DNA from: Winogradskyella wichelsiae | GTDB taxonomy: Bacteria; Bacteroidota; Bacteroidia; Flavobacteriales; Flavobacteriaceae | Length of the DNA: 64,000 bases | NCBI RefSeq assembly: GCF_013403925.1 | Contig: NZ_JABFDJ010000001.1 | Span: 620,001 to 684,000, forward strand | Direction of reading: 5' to 3' | In this document: positions 24,894 to 32,981 of the stretch, piece by piece | Numbering within the stretch: the first letter of the stretch is position 1 | Layout of the letters: each line of letters starts with the position of its first letter | Program-made: the position numbers and the translations under genes | The notes under the pieces: model-generated | Database searches by the model: none | What the model saw: the letters and a program-made list of their open reading frames with translations, nothing else | Told to the model about the DNA's origin: nothing

Positions 24894-26894
24894 ATGAAAA
24901 TGCTAATAACAGTCATTCTATGTCTGCTATTGTCTTCTTTGGGATTTGCCCAAGACAACAATAAAGAGATTAAAAAAGACACTACAAAATTAGAAGAAGT
25001 CCTCGTACTTTCAAGACGTAAATTAAGCAATCACAGACAAGAAAAAACACTGTCTAGCATTGATGACTATCTTGAAAAATCTAATAAAGTAACCATGATA
25101 AAACGTGGTAATTACGCTTGGGAACCAACCATTAACAACATGACAAGTGAGCGTTTGGTAGTGACTATCGATGGTATGCAAATTTTTGGTGCTTGTACTG
25201 ATAAAATGGACCCAATAACGTCTTATGTTGATGTTTCTAATCTCGAAAAAGTAACCATTGGTTCTGGTCAAGAAGGCACAGAAAATGGACATTCAATTGG
25301 TGGTGGAATAGATTTAAAATTACCATCCTCTAAATTTAATGGTTCTGGTTTTAAATCTGGATTAGACCTAGGTTATGAAACCAACGGCAACTATAAAGCA
25401 ACTGGATTAGATGTAGAATATACAGGTAATAAATTCTTTATTAGCACAGATGGCATTTATAGAAAATCCGATAATTATGATGCTGGTGGTAATGAAGAAA
25501 TCTTGTATTCTCAATTCGAAAAATATAACATTTCACTAAAATCGGGTTACAAATTCTCTGAAACTCAAAGTTTAGATGCTAGCATTATTTATGATAAAGC
25601 TACAGATGTAGGTTATCCGGCTTTGCCAATGGATGTTTCTTTAGCTGAAGCTTTAATTGCATCTCTAACGCACTATTACAAACCTGAAGATAAAGCCTTA
25701 AAATCATTAGAAACCAAATTGTATTTTAATACCATAACGCATATTATGGACGATACAAAGCGACCTGTTGTAGCTATAAGAATGGACATGCCAGGTTGGA
25801 GTGATACTTATGGATTTTACAGCAAAGCTGATGTTGTGAAAAACAAACATCATTTTACATTCAACTTTAACGGATTTTATAATAAGTCACTTGCAGAAAT
25901 GACCATGTTTTCTAACAACCCTAGCGAACCAGATATGTTTATGTACACTTGGCCAGACATTAGAACGCTATATTCTGGTATTTTCATTAAGGATGACTTT
26001 CATTTTAGTGCACATGAAACACTCGCATCTTCTATACGTTTAGGCTATCACAATAACAAAATAGCAAAAGAAGTTGGTGTACAAAGTCTAGAGATATTTC
26101 ATGATAATGTGCAAGACCAAAACAATCGATTTTTAGTGAGTTTGTCATCAGCATATCAACTAAAAAAAGAGAATTATAATCTATCCTTTGGTTTAGGTTA
26201 TGGCGAACGCGCACCATCGGTTAGTGAAGGTTATGGCTTTTTCTTATTCAACAGTTTTGATAATTACGATTATATAGGCAATCCAAATTTAAAAGATGAA
26301 AAAGCCTTAGAAGCGAACTTTAGTTTTAAACAAAAATTCAACGATTTTGAAATTGGTTTAGAATCATCCTACTTCCATATTATGGATTATATTATCGGTG
26401 AGATTGCGCCAGACGTAAGCTCAATGACTATTGGTGCAAATGGTGTGCGTGTTTATACAGCATTAGACCATGCCTCTATTTTTAATACGTATGTAAATAG
26501 TAGTTATAAAATATCGGAACGTTTTGCAATCAACGGAACGGTTGGTTACAATTATGGAAAAGGGAATGATGGTGAAAATTTACCACTCATAAAACCATTT
26601 TCTTACTTTGCTGAATTCAATTACAATACACCTAAATTTAATGCTGCATTGCAATTAAATGGTAACGGAAACCAAAGTAATTATAGTAGTAGGTATGGTG
26701 AAAATGAAACTGCTGATTATGCGATACTCAATCTTAACTTAGGAAACGTTTTCCATAATAAACTTGGAAAAACAGTATTAAAATATGGTGTTGAAAACAT
26801 ATTAGACACTAAATATTCTACCTATGCAGATTGGAATAACTTCCCTAGACAAGGACGTAATTTTTATGTGAATTTATCTTTTGTATTTCCGTAA
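24894..26894 (+). CDS. TonB-dependent receptor, OprC/NosA-like (copper)
   Basis: 666 residues. Signal peptide (VILCLLLSSLGFAQ), TonB box region KLEEVLVLSRR, plug domain to about 180, then a 22-strand barrel ending NFYVNLSFVFP. In the plug the segment FGACTDKMDPITSYV has Cys101 and Met105 in a CxxxM arrangement, the copper-binding motif described for Pseudomonas OprC, whose relatives include the NosA protein linked with N2O reductase. A Met pair in AIRMDMPGWSD may add ligands. Together with the nos cluster it suggests outer-membrane copper uptake for NosZ. The next gene is convergent, 17 bases away. Confidence 0.85.
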   Translation: MKMLITVILCLLLSSLGFAQDNNKEIKKDTTKLEEVLVLSRRKLSNHRQEKTLSSIDDYLEKSNKVTMIKRGNYAWEPTINNMTSERLVVTIDGMQIFGACTDKMDPITSYVDVSNLEKVTIGSGQEGTENGHSIGGGIDLKLPSSKFNGSGFKSGLDLGYETNGNYKATGLDVEYTGNKFFISTDGIYRKSDNYDAGGNEEILYSQFEKYNISLKSGYKFSETQSLDASIIYDKATDVGYPALPMDVSLAEALIASLTHYYKPEDKALKSLETKLYFNTITHIMDDTKRPVVAIRMDMPGWSDTYGFYSKADVVKNKHHFTFNFNGFYNKSLAEMTMFSNNPSEPDMFMYTWPDIRTLYSGIFIKDDFHFSAHETLASSIRLGYHNNKIAKEVGVQSLEIFHDNVQDQNNRFLVSLSSAYQLKKENYNLSFGLGYGERAPSVSEGYGFFLFNSFDNYDYIGNPNLKDEKALEANFSFKQKFNDFEIGLESSYFHIMDYIIGEIAPDVSSMTIGANGVRVYTALDHASIFNTYVNSSYKISERFAINGTVGYNYGKGNDGENLPLIKPFSYFAEFNYNTPKFNAALQLNGNGNQSNYSSRYGENETADYAILNLNLGNVFHNKLGKTVLKYGVENILDTKYSTYADWNNFPRQGRNFYVNLSFVFP

Positions 26895-26911
26895 ACTTAA
26901 AAACTGAATTG

Positions 26912-28102
26912 CTAATTATCTTTTTTACCATTAATGATATTGAATAAAACTAAGCCAATTCCCAATGGTAAAAAAATGCTAAACAAAAACAATAACAGAT
27001 AATAATTAGGAAGAATTCCATTGCCGAAGTAAAACATAACACCTTGAATTAACAAAAGTAATTCCGTTAACACAAAACCTAATAGAAAGCTATAAATACC
27101 AAAGTTTAGACTTCTAGAAACGCTAACTATTTTACTTTTTAATATAAAAGCAAATAGAAATCCTGAAATCACGCCAAGCATTAATAAATGAATAAATCCA
27201 ATAACGAAATTGCGATGTTCATATACAACAATTGAAAAATCTGGTAAAATAGAAAGGGACTGAAACACTACTTTTAAGATAAAACAAACCAGTGCAAAAC
27301 TATACATATAAAAAACAAGTTTACTTCTGTCGCTTGATAAGGAATTTAGCTTCGGTTTTATAAGTTGAAAGAATTTATAAAGCGCTATAATTTGAATAAC
27401 AACACCTATTCCATTTATCCATATTAAACTAATATGTGGCGCGAACCATTGTATGGGTAATGCAAAGGTTAATACCGTTGAAACTATTAATAGCCAAAAA
27501 AACTGTCTGAATTGTTTAGAGTCTTCCACCTTTAAAAAATGAAAAAATACAGCAATAACAGCTATTAAAAACCATCCATTAAACTGAAAATGCAGAAAGA
27601 ACTGAATCGCAATTTGGTAAAACGCAGAAGCTTGCCCAAGTGTTGCAACAGCAGGTCCTAAACACCAAACACCAATAGTAGAAACCACCATAAAAATGAG
27701 TGACGTTTTTAGTAGCTTCCTACTCACTAAAGAATTTACTTTTTGATGCTTAAAAATAAGATAAACAAAATAGTAACTACAAAAAATATGCAGTGTAGAA
27801 AATGAAATGGAAATAATAGCATACCCTTGAAACGGAAAACTAATCATCATACCAACCACAGCAAATTCTGTTAACCAAAATAACCGATTGAAAATTTTAG
27901 GTTTCTCGGGAATAAAATAGTGTACAAAAAGCGTAAACAACATTAAATAAACCCAACCCAACATGGCAACATGAGAATGTGCATGGGTAAGAAATCTATA
28001 ATTTAAACCAATAGATTCTAAAAATGAAAAGCGCAATGCCAAACCCATTACCGCAGCAATTAGAAAATTAATTAAACATATAACTACTAACTTTTTTGGC
28101 AT
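26912..28102 (-). CDS. Polytopic membrane protein resembling heme-copper oxidase subunit I / NnrS
   Basis: 396 residues, about 12 predicted helices and short loops. Helix 2 begins FLTHAHSHVAMLGW (His40, His42, His44); further histidines are in STLHIFCSYY, QFFLHFQFNGW, FAPHISLIW, HRNFVIGFIHLLMLG. This resembles the heme-ligand helices of oxidase/NO-reductase subunit I and also the HAHE motif of NnrS, but the canonical copper-site pattern is not evident. It follows ric and rrf2 on the same strand, so a role in nitric-oxide tolerance or reduction is likely. Which of the two families it belongs to needs a profile search. Confidence 0.6.
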   Translation of the reverse strand: MPKKLVVICLINFLIAAVMGLALRFSFLESIGLNYRFLTHAHSHVAMLGWVYLMLFTLFVHYFIPEKPKIFNRLFWLTEFAVVGMMISFPFQGYAIISISFSTLHIFCSYYFVYLIFKHQKVNSLVSRKLLKTSLIFMVVSTIGVWCLGPAVATLGQASAFYQIAIQFFLHFQFNGWFLIAVIAVFFHFLKVEDSKQFRQFFWLLIVSTVLTFALPIQWFAPHISLIWINGIGVVIQIIALYKFFQLIKPKLNSLSSDRSKLVFYMYSFALVCFILKVVFQSLSILPDFSIVVYEHRNFVIGFIHLLMLGVISGFLFAFILKSKIVSVSRSLNFGIYSFLLGFVLTELLLLIQGVMFYFGNGILPNYYLLLFLFSIFLPLGIGLVLFNIINGKKDN

Positions 28103-28144
28103 CGTTTTAATTTACGAATTAGAAATTTAAGGATTAAAAAGAAG

Positions 28145-28183
28145 AAAATCCCAGAATGCTTAGGGAAAACATCTCAGGATTTT
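28145..28183. terminator. Weak hairpin between ric and the oxidase-like gene
   Basis: 7-bp stem AAAATCC / GGATTTT with a long loop, T-rich on both sides. It could terminate ric transcripts on the minus strand. Confidence 0.3.
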
Positions 28184-28215
28184 TTTCAAAATTAGAAATT
28201 AATTAGGGTCTGCTA

Positions 28216-28947
28216 TTAACCAAATTGTTGTTCTAATTTTATAGCTTCAGGAAACAATATATTGTTTTCTAAATGTATGTGTAAATGCAAATCTTTTTCA
28301 AATTCCTCTAGCATTGCATACGTTACTTTGTAGGTATTACAAGCGTCTGCTGGTGGATTGTAATTATCCGTCAATTCTGCAATTTCTCTAAAGCGCTCGC
28401 CTTCTGTATCATGCTCGTGCTTCATCATTTCAATTGGGTTTTCAACAGTTTCGAATTGTGGTGATTTTATAGCACTATTGGTAAGCTTCGCATTTACCAT
28501 GTTTTTAATAAAAGGAAATAAAATAAGTTCTTCTTTTTTTAAATGCGCTGATAATTCACCAGCCGAAGCTTTAAATAACTCATTTATTTTGAATAATTCT
28601 GGATGACGCTCACCATGCACTTTACATAATTTATTTAAAAACTGAAGTAGTACAGGGATTTTCTCTTCCACATATCTATGGTGTTTCTTTTCGACATACT
28701 CAGCCAACAAATCTAATGGCCAAGATTTATAATCGATACTTTCACCACCTTTAGAATCTAAAACTTGATTTAATTCATCTAATAACATATTGCTATCAAT
28801 GCCTTTTTTGTCGCAAGCCTCTTCTACTGTTCTGTTACCATTGCAACAAAAATCAATTTTATATTTAGAAAAAATAGCTGCTGTTCTAAAATCATCAGCA
28901 ACGTACTCACCTATTTCTTTTTGTGTGTTTTTTTGAATTGTTTCCAT
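28216..28947 (-). CDS. ric: Iron-sulfur cluster repair di-iron protein (RIC/ScdA/YtfE)
   Basis: 243 residues, full length. The N-terminal ScdA_N domain has YKIDFCCNGNRT (Cys34, Cys35); the hemerythrin-like domain supplies conserved ligands in KKHHRYVEEKIP, HGERHPEL, KEELILFPFIK, MKHEHDTEG and LHIHLENNILFP. It repairs Fe-S clusters damaged by nitrosative or oxidative stress and is a classic target of NO-responsive repressors. The promoter has an 18-bp palindrome 14 bases before the ATG, and the upstream gene is an Rrf2 regulator. Confidence 0.95.
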   Translation of the reverse strand: METIQKNTQKEIGEYVADDFRTAAIFSKYKIDFCCNGNRTVEEACDKKGIDSNMLLDELNQVLDSKGGESIDYKSWPLDLLAEYVEKKHHRYVEEKIPVLLQFLNKLCKVHGERHPELFKINELFKASAGELSAHLKKEELILFPFIKNMVNAKLTNSAIKSPQFETVENPIEMMKHEHDTEGERFREIAELTDNYNPPADACNTYKVTYAMLEEFEKDLHLHIHLENNILFPEAIKLEQQFG

Positions 28948-28961
28948 ATTATAATTTTATC

Positions 28962-28979
28962 TAGGACAATTTAGTCCTA
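28962..28979. promoter_or_regulatory. Palindromic operator of ric (probable Rrf2 site)
   Basis: TAGGAC-AATTTA-GTCCTA, a perfect 6-6-6 inverted repeat between rrf2 and ric, 14 bases before the ric ATG. On the minus strand it includes TAAATTGT, close to the -7 box, so a bound repressor would block transcription. Confidence 0.6.
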
Positions 28980-28997
28980 TTTATATTCAAATTTTTT

Positions 28998-29432
28998 TTA
29001 GATTTTTAGAAATGAAACTCCAGATTTGATATCTAAAGCCAATTGTTCTAAGTTAGTGTTTTCTAGCATATCCCTAAGTTCTTCTCTAATTGTTTTAAAT
29101 TTATCGTGTACCGGACATGGATGATTTTCATCACAAGTATGTAAACCTAACCCACAACCTTTATAAATATTATCGCCATCAATGGCATAAACGATTTGAG
29201 AAAGTTTTGTTTCTGCTATTTGAGCTTTATCAATTTCAAACCCACCATAAGCCCCTCTTACAGATTTTACAATATTATTTTTAACCAATGCTTGTAGAAT
29301 CTTAGCCGTAAAAGCTTGAGGAGAGTCGATCTCTTCTGAAATTTCTTTAGGACTTACACGTCTATTTTCTGCGGAATTAATTGCAATAAAAATTGCTGCT
29401 TTTATGCCGTACTCACAAGCTTTAGAAAACAT
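28998..29432 (-). CDS. Rrf2-family regulator, NsrR-like
   Basis: 144 residues. Winged helix at 1-80 with ALVKNNIVKSVRGAYGGF; three cysteines Cys93, Cys100, Cys106 (GCGLGLHTCDENHPC) match the cluster-binding triad of NsrR/RsrR/IscR-type members. It probably senses NO through an Fe-S cluster. Directly upstream of ric on the same strand (50-bp gap). A motif like the ric operator lies at 29479-29496 upstream of its own start, so autoregulation is likely. Confidence 0.85.
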   Translation of the reverse strand: MFSKACEYGIKAAIFIAINSAENRRVSPKEISEEIDSPQAFTAKILQALVKNNIVKSVRGAYGGFEIDKAQIAETKLSQIVYAIDGDNIYKGCGLGLHTCDENHPCPVHDKFKTIREELRDMLENTNLEQLALDIKSGVSFLKI

Positions 29433-29478
29433 CTACTACTATTGTTTTAGATTACAAAAATACAATTATTATTTTAAA

Positions 29479-29496
29479 CAAGACAAGATTATCCGG
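29479..29496. promoter_or_regulatory. Rrf2-like motif upstream of rrf2
   Basis: Minus strand CCGGATAATCTTGTCTTG, sharing GGAy-N4-TTGTC with the ric, nos and copper-set sites, 46 bases before the rrf2 ATG. Confidence 0.35.
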
Positions 29497-29507
29497 TATA
29501 AATAAAT

Positions 29508-29858
29508 TTAAGCATATTTTGCTTTATACCAAACTTTTTGCCATTCGCGTTGTAGAAGTATAAAAGTGACTTCTTCTGATAACTTTAAAACATCGCTACC
29601 GTCTAAATTTTTAATTTTAGATTCGGGTACATCTACAATGTATAATAAGTTAAGATAATCCGAGAATTTAGAATTAATAAGATGAAATACCGTTTCTTGA
29701 AGGACTAATTTTAAACTGGTTGGTAATGTTTCTTTATCAAACTCTAAATCAATATTGGCATATAATAAATCCTTATTCAGCTGTACGATAAGTTTTTTGT
29801 AAAGGTCTAAACCTTCTGCCTCAGCTATTAAAACTTCAAAATTTGATGGTAAAGTCAT
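29508..29858 (-). CDS. Conserved hypothetical protein
   Basis: 116 residues, no signal peptide or membrane helix, mostly helical with acidic surface (LIAEAEGLDLYKKLIVQLNK at 10-29) and a C-terminal aromatic-basic end (WQKVWYKAKYA). The start ATG overlaps the stop of the prenyl synthase by one base (TAATG type), so both are translated from one message. I do not recognise the family; the coupling to isoprenoid synthesis is seen, the function is not. Confidence 0.75.
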   Translation of the reverse strand: MTLPSNFEVLIAEAEGLDLYKKLIVQLNKDLLYANIDLEFDKETLPTSLKLVLQETVFHLINSKFSDYLNLLYIVDVPESKIKNLDGSDVLKLSEEVTFILLQREWQKVWYKAKYA

Positions 29859-30832
29859 TACACACGTCTATTCATTAATTGCTCTCCAAACAATCGTAGA
29901 GATTGTTTTCTATCTTCTGCAATATTTAAGGTTTCTAATACAGTGAAAGCTTGTTGCGTATAATCTTTTACTGCTAGTTGTGTTGCTTCAGCAGCTTTAG
30001 ATTTAAGAAATAATTGCTTTACGGTTTCTACTTTTTCGTCATTAGAAAACTCTTTATTATTAATCGCTGCTTTTAGGTTTAAAGTATCTCCCTCCGTTCC
30101 TAGCTCTAAAGTCTTAAGATATAAATAAGTTTTTTTATTTTCAAGAATATCACCTCCAACCTGTTTTCCAAACGTTTCCGGATTACCAAAAGCATCCAAA
30201 TAATCGTCTTGTAACTGAAACGCAATACCTAACAAGCGGCCAAATTCGTAAATTGCATCTTGATCATTATCTGAAGCTTTAGCCACAATAGCTCCCATTT
30301 TCATGGCAGCACCAACTAAAACAGCAGTCTTGAATTCTATCATTTTAAGATACTCAGAAATCGTAACATCGTCTCGTGTTTCAAAATCGATATCATATTG
30401 TTGTCCCTCACAAACTTCTAAGGCTGTTTTACTAAATAATTTTGCCAAAGCCTGAAATGTTATAGCATCATAATTCTCAAAAAGTTGATACGCCATAATT
30501 AACATCGCATCCCCAGAGAGAATTGCAGTGTTTATATTCCACTTTTCATGCACAGTCTCCTCACCTCTTCTTAAAGGTGCATCATCCATAATATCATCGT
30601 GAACTAATGAAAAATTATGAAATACCTCAATAGATAAAGCAGCATCCATGGCATTTTTAGCACTACCACCAAAAACCTCAGCCGTCATTAGCGTTAAAAT
30701 TGGTCTTAATCGTTTTCCTCCTAATTGAAGGATATAATTAATAGGCTTATAGAGATTCTGCGGCTGTTTATTTACGGTAAAACTCTCTAAATACTGTAGA
30801 AAGGGTTTTTGGTACTGTTCTATGTGTTGCAT
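29858..30832 (-). CDS. Polyprenyl (farnesyl/geranylgeranyl/octaprenyl) diphosphate synthase
   Basis: 324 residues from the ATG at 30832; an upstream TTG would add six codons and overlap the TATTTTTG promoter box (minus strand, about 30837-30844), which places the transcription start close to the ATG and suggests a very short or absent leader. First Asp-rich motif in LVHDDIMDDAPLRRG, second in FQLQDDYLDAFG, plus GGKRLRP near residue 45 and FKTAVLVGAA. Chain-elongating trans-prenyltransferase, product length not certain; a menaquinone side chain is a candidate. Confidence 0.92.
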   Translation of the reverse strand: MQHIEQYQKPFLQYLESFTVNKQPQNLYKPINYILQLGGKRLRPILTLMTAEVFGGSAKNAMDAALSIEVFHNFSLVHDDIMDDAPLRRGEETVHEKWNINTAILSGDAMLIMAYQLFENYDAITFQALAKLFSKTALEVCEGQQYDIDFETRDDVTISEYLKMIEFKTAVLVGAAMKMGAIVAKASDNDQDAIYEFGRLLGIAFQLQDDYLDAFGNPETFGKQVGGDILENKKTYLYLKTLELGTEGDTLNLKAAINNKEFSNDEKVETVKQLFLKSKAAEATQLAVKDYTQQAFTVLETLNIAEDRKQSLRLFGEQLMNRRV

Positions 30833-30927
30833 AAGGCAAAAATAAATCAATTGTTTTAATTATAAAGACTGTCAAGTTTTAAAAAATTCATAAACAAAAG
30901 GATTCGTTTAAAAAATCCTTAAAACTT

Positions 30928-30957
30928 AGGAAACTTTTTTGGTTTTTAAAGTTTCCT
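30928..30957. promoter_or_regulatory. TetR operator upstream of the efflux operon
   Basis: Perfect 10-bp inverted repeat AGGAAACTTT / AAAGTTTCCT (30928-30937, 30948-30957) with a 10-bp spacer that contains the TTTG of the -33 region (30938-30941). A further AGGAAAC half-site is at 31001-31007. The position over the promoter fits repression by the TetR protein encoded next. Confidence 0.6.
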
Positions 30958-30961
30958 GTTG

Positions 30962-30969
30962 TAGTTTTG
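30962..30969 (+). promoter_or_regulatory. -7 promoter box of the tetR-RND operon
   Basis: TAGTTTTG, exact TAnnTTTG, with TTTG at 30938-30941 giving a 20-base spacing, a canonical Bacteroidota promoter. Confidence 0.65.
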
Positions 30970-31014
30970 CACTTTCTAAAAAAAACAGATTTCCATAACG
31001 AGGAAACATTAATA

Positions 31015-31617
31015 ATGAAAGATAAAATAATACTTAAATCCGTTGACTTGTTCTTAAACCTAGGGTTTAAAAGCGTTACAATGGATGATATTGCTAATGA
31101 AATGGGGATTTCTAAAAAAACCATTTATCAGAATTTTCAAAACAAAACGAAGTTAGTTGAAGCTACTGCCATGAATGTTTTTGAGAATATTTCTCATGGC
31201 ATTGACTGTATTTGCGCACTTAACAAAAACCCGATTGAGGAAATTTACGATATAAAAAAGTTTGTAATGAACCACCTTAAAGACGAAAAATCATCGCCAC
31301 AATACCAGCTTCAAAAATATTATCCAAAGATTTATTCGAATTTAAAACGAAATCAATTTGATAAAATGATGACTTGCGTAACTCATAATTTAGAGCGCGG
31401 TGTTGCACAAGGCATTTACAGAGACTCTATAGATATCGATTTTATAGCAAGACTTTACTTTAATAGTATGTTATCTTTAAAGGATCCTGAACTTTTCCCC
31501 CGAGAAAATTTTTCAATCTCTATGTTAATGAACAATTACTTAGAATACCACTTAAGAGGCATTTGCTCAACAGAAGGAATTAAAACACTCACACAGTTAA
31601 ATACCAATCAAAATTAA
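31015..31617 (+). CDS. TetR-family repressor of the RND efflux operon
   Basis: 200 residues from the ATG at 31015 (the upstream extension crosses the promoter). Helix-turn-helix at about 20-50 (SVTMDDIANEMGISKKTIYQ). The C-terminal ligand domain is divergent, as usual. Three bases before tolC-like gene; heads a TetR-OMF-MFP-RND operon, a standard arrangement in Bacteroidota, and probably represses it through the operator at 30928-30957. Confidence 0.9.
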   Translation: MKDKIILKSVDLFLNLGFKSVTMDDIANEMGISKKTIYQNFQNKTKLVEATAMNVFENISHGIDCICALNKNPIEEIYDIKKFVMNHLKDEKSSPQYQLQKYYPKIYSNLKRNQFDKMMTCVTHNLERGVAQGIYRDSIDIDFIARLYFNSMLSLKDPELFPRENFSISMLMNNYLEYHLRGICSTEGIKTLTQLNTNQN

Positions 31618-31620
31618 ACG

Positions 31621-32967
31621 ATGAAAAAAACACTAATTATAATAGTCGCTTTCATTATTTCTCAAACTGGTTTTTCACAAGAACAACCAACAAGTCTTAC
31701 GCTACAAGAAGCCATAGACTATGCTTTAGAAAATAATAGAACTGCCATTAATGCGGCTCGCGATATAGATGCGGCAAAACAACAAAAATGGGAAACTACA
31801 GCATCTGGTTTACCTCAGATAAGTGCAAGCGTAGATTATCAGAATTACTTAAAACAACAAGTATCTGTTATTCCGGCTGAATTTCTTGGCGGACAAGAAG
31901 GCGATTTAGCAGAAGTTGTTTTTAATACCAAACAAAGTGTAACCGCCTTTGCAACAGTATCTCAAAAAATATTTGATGGCTCTTATATTGTAGGTTTACA
32001 ATCTGCCAAAGTATATTTAGAAATTTCTAAAAATGCTAAAGTAAAAACAGATTTAGAAGTCAGAAAAGCAGTTATTGAAGCTTATGGAAATGTACTTTTA
32101 GCCGAAGAAAGTGTTGCTATTTTAGAAAGAAACATTGAAGTACTTGAAAAAAACCTTTACGAAACTAATAAGATCTTTGAAAATGGTTTAGAAGAAGAAG
32201 AAAGTGTAGAGCAACTTAAAATAACATTATCTGGTGTTCAAAGTAGTCTAAACAATACCAATAGATTAAAAAAACTGGCCTACCAAATGCTTAATTTCAC
32301 TTTAGGGTTAGACGTTCACGATGCATTAACTTTAATTGATAATTTAGAAACATTAACTGAAAATAATATTTCTCTTAATATTTTAAGTATAGAAGAAAAC
32401 CCAGAAAGCACCATTGACTATCTTATTGCTCAAAACGATGCAGAAGCTAAAACCTTATTATTAAAATTAGAAAAAAGCAAAGCGTTACCAACCTTAAATG
32501 CTTTTTTAAATGGTGGTTACTCTGGTTATGATGATGAGTTTAATTTTACTAAGAAAAGTCAAGATTGGTTTGGTTCATCTTTATTTGGTGTAAGCTTAGA
32601 TATTCCAATATTTAGCTCAGGTATGCGAAATGCGTCTACACAACGTGCTCAAATTAATTTAGAAAAAGCAGAAACTGAACTTACCGAAACTGAACAACGT
32701 ATAAAACTAGAAATTGCATCTGCTAAAAGTGATTACCAATTTGCTATAGAAGATTACGACAACAAAAAAGAGAATTTAGCACTTGCCGAACGTATTGAAA
32801 CCAAAAACCAAACTAAGTTTTTTGAAGGTATCGGTTCTAGTTTTGAGCTAAGACAAGCACAAACTCAACTGTATGCTGCACAACAAGAATTACTACAAGC
32901 AATGTTAGATGTTGTTAACTCTAAAGCCGCTTTAGAAACCGTTTTAAACACACCAATCAATAATTAA
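31621..32967 (+). CDS. TolC-family outer-membrane efflux protein
   Basis: 448 residues. Signal peptide (IIVAFIISQTGFSQ), then two OEP repeats: first LTLQEAIDYALENNRTAINA, second starting near residue 270, with long alpha-helical hairpins and the SLDIPIFSSGMRNAS motif typical of the second beta hairpin. Forms the outer-membrane duct of the tripartite pump encoded with the next two genes. Confidence 0.93.
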   Translation: MKKTLIIIVAFIISQTGFSQEQPTSLTLQEAIDYALENNRTAINAARDIDAAKQQKWETTASGLPQISASVDYQNYLKQQVSVIPAEFLGGQEGDLAEVVFNTKQSVTAFATVSQKIFDGSYIVGLQSAKVYLEISKNAKVKTDLEVRKAVIEAYGNVLLAEESVAILERNIEVLEKNLYETNKIFENGLEEEESVEQLKITLSGVQSSLNNTNRLKKLAYQMLNFTLGLDVHDALTLIDNLETLTENNISLNILSIEENPESTIDYLIAQNDAEAKTLLLKLEKSKALPTLNAFLNGGYSGYDDEFNFTKKSQDWFGSSLFGVSLDIPIFSSGMRNASTQRAQINLEKAETELTETEQRIKLEIASAKSDYQFAIEDYDNKKENLALAERIETKNQTKFFEGIGSSFELRQAQTQLYAAQQELLQAMLDVVNSKAALETVLNTPINN

Positions 32968-32981
32968 AATCACTATTAGAA

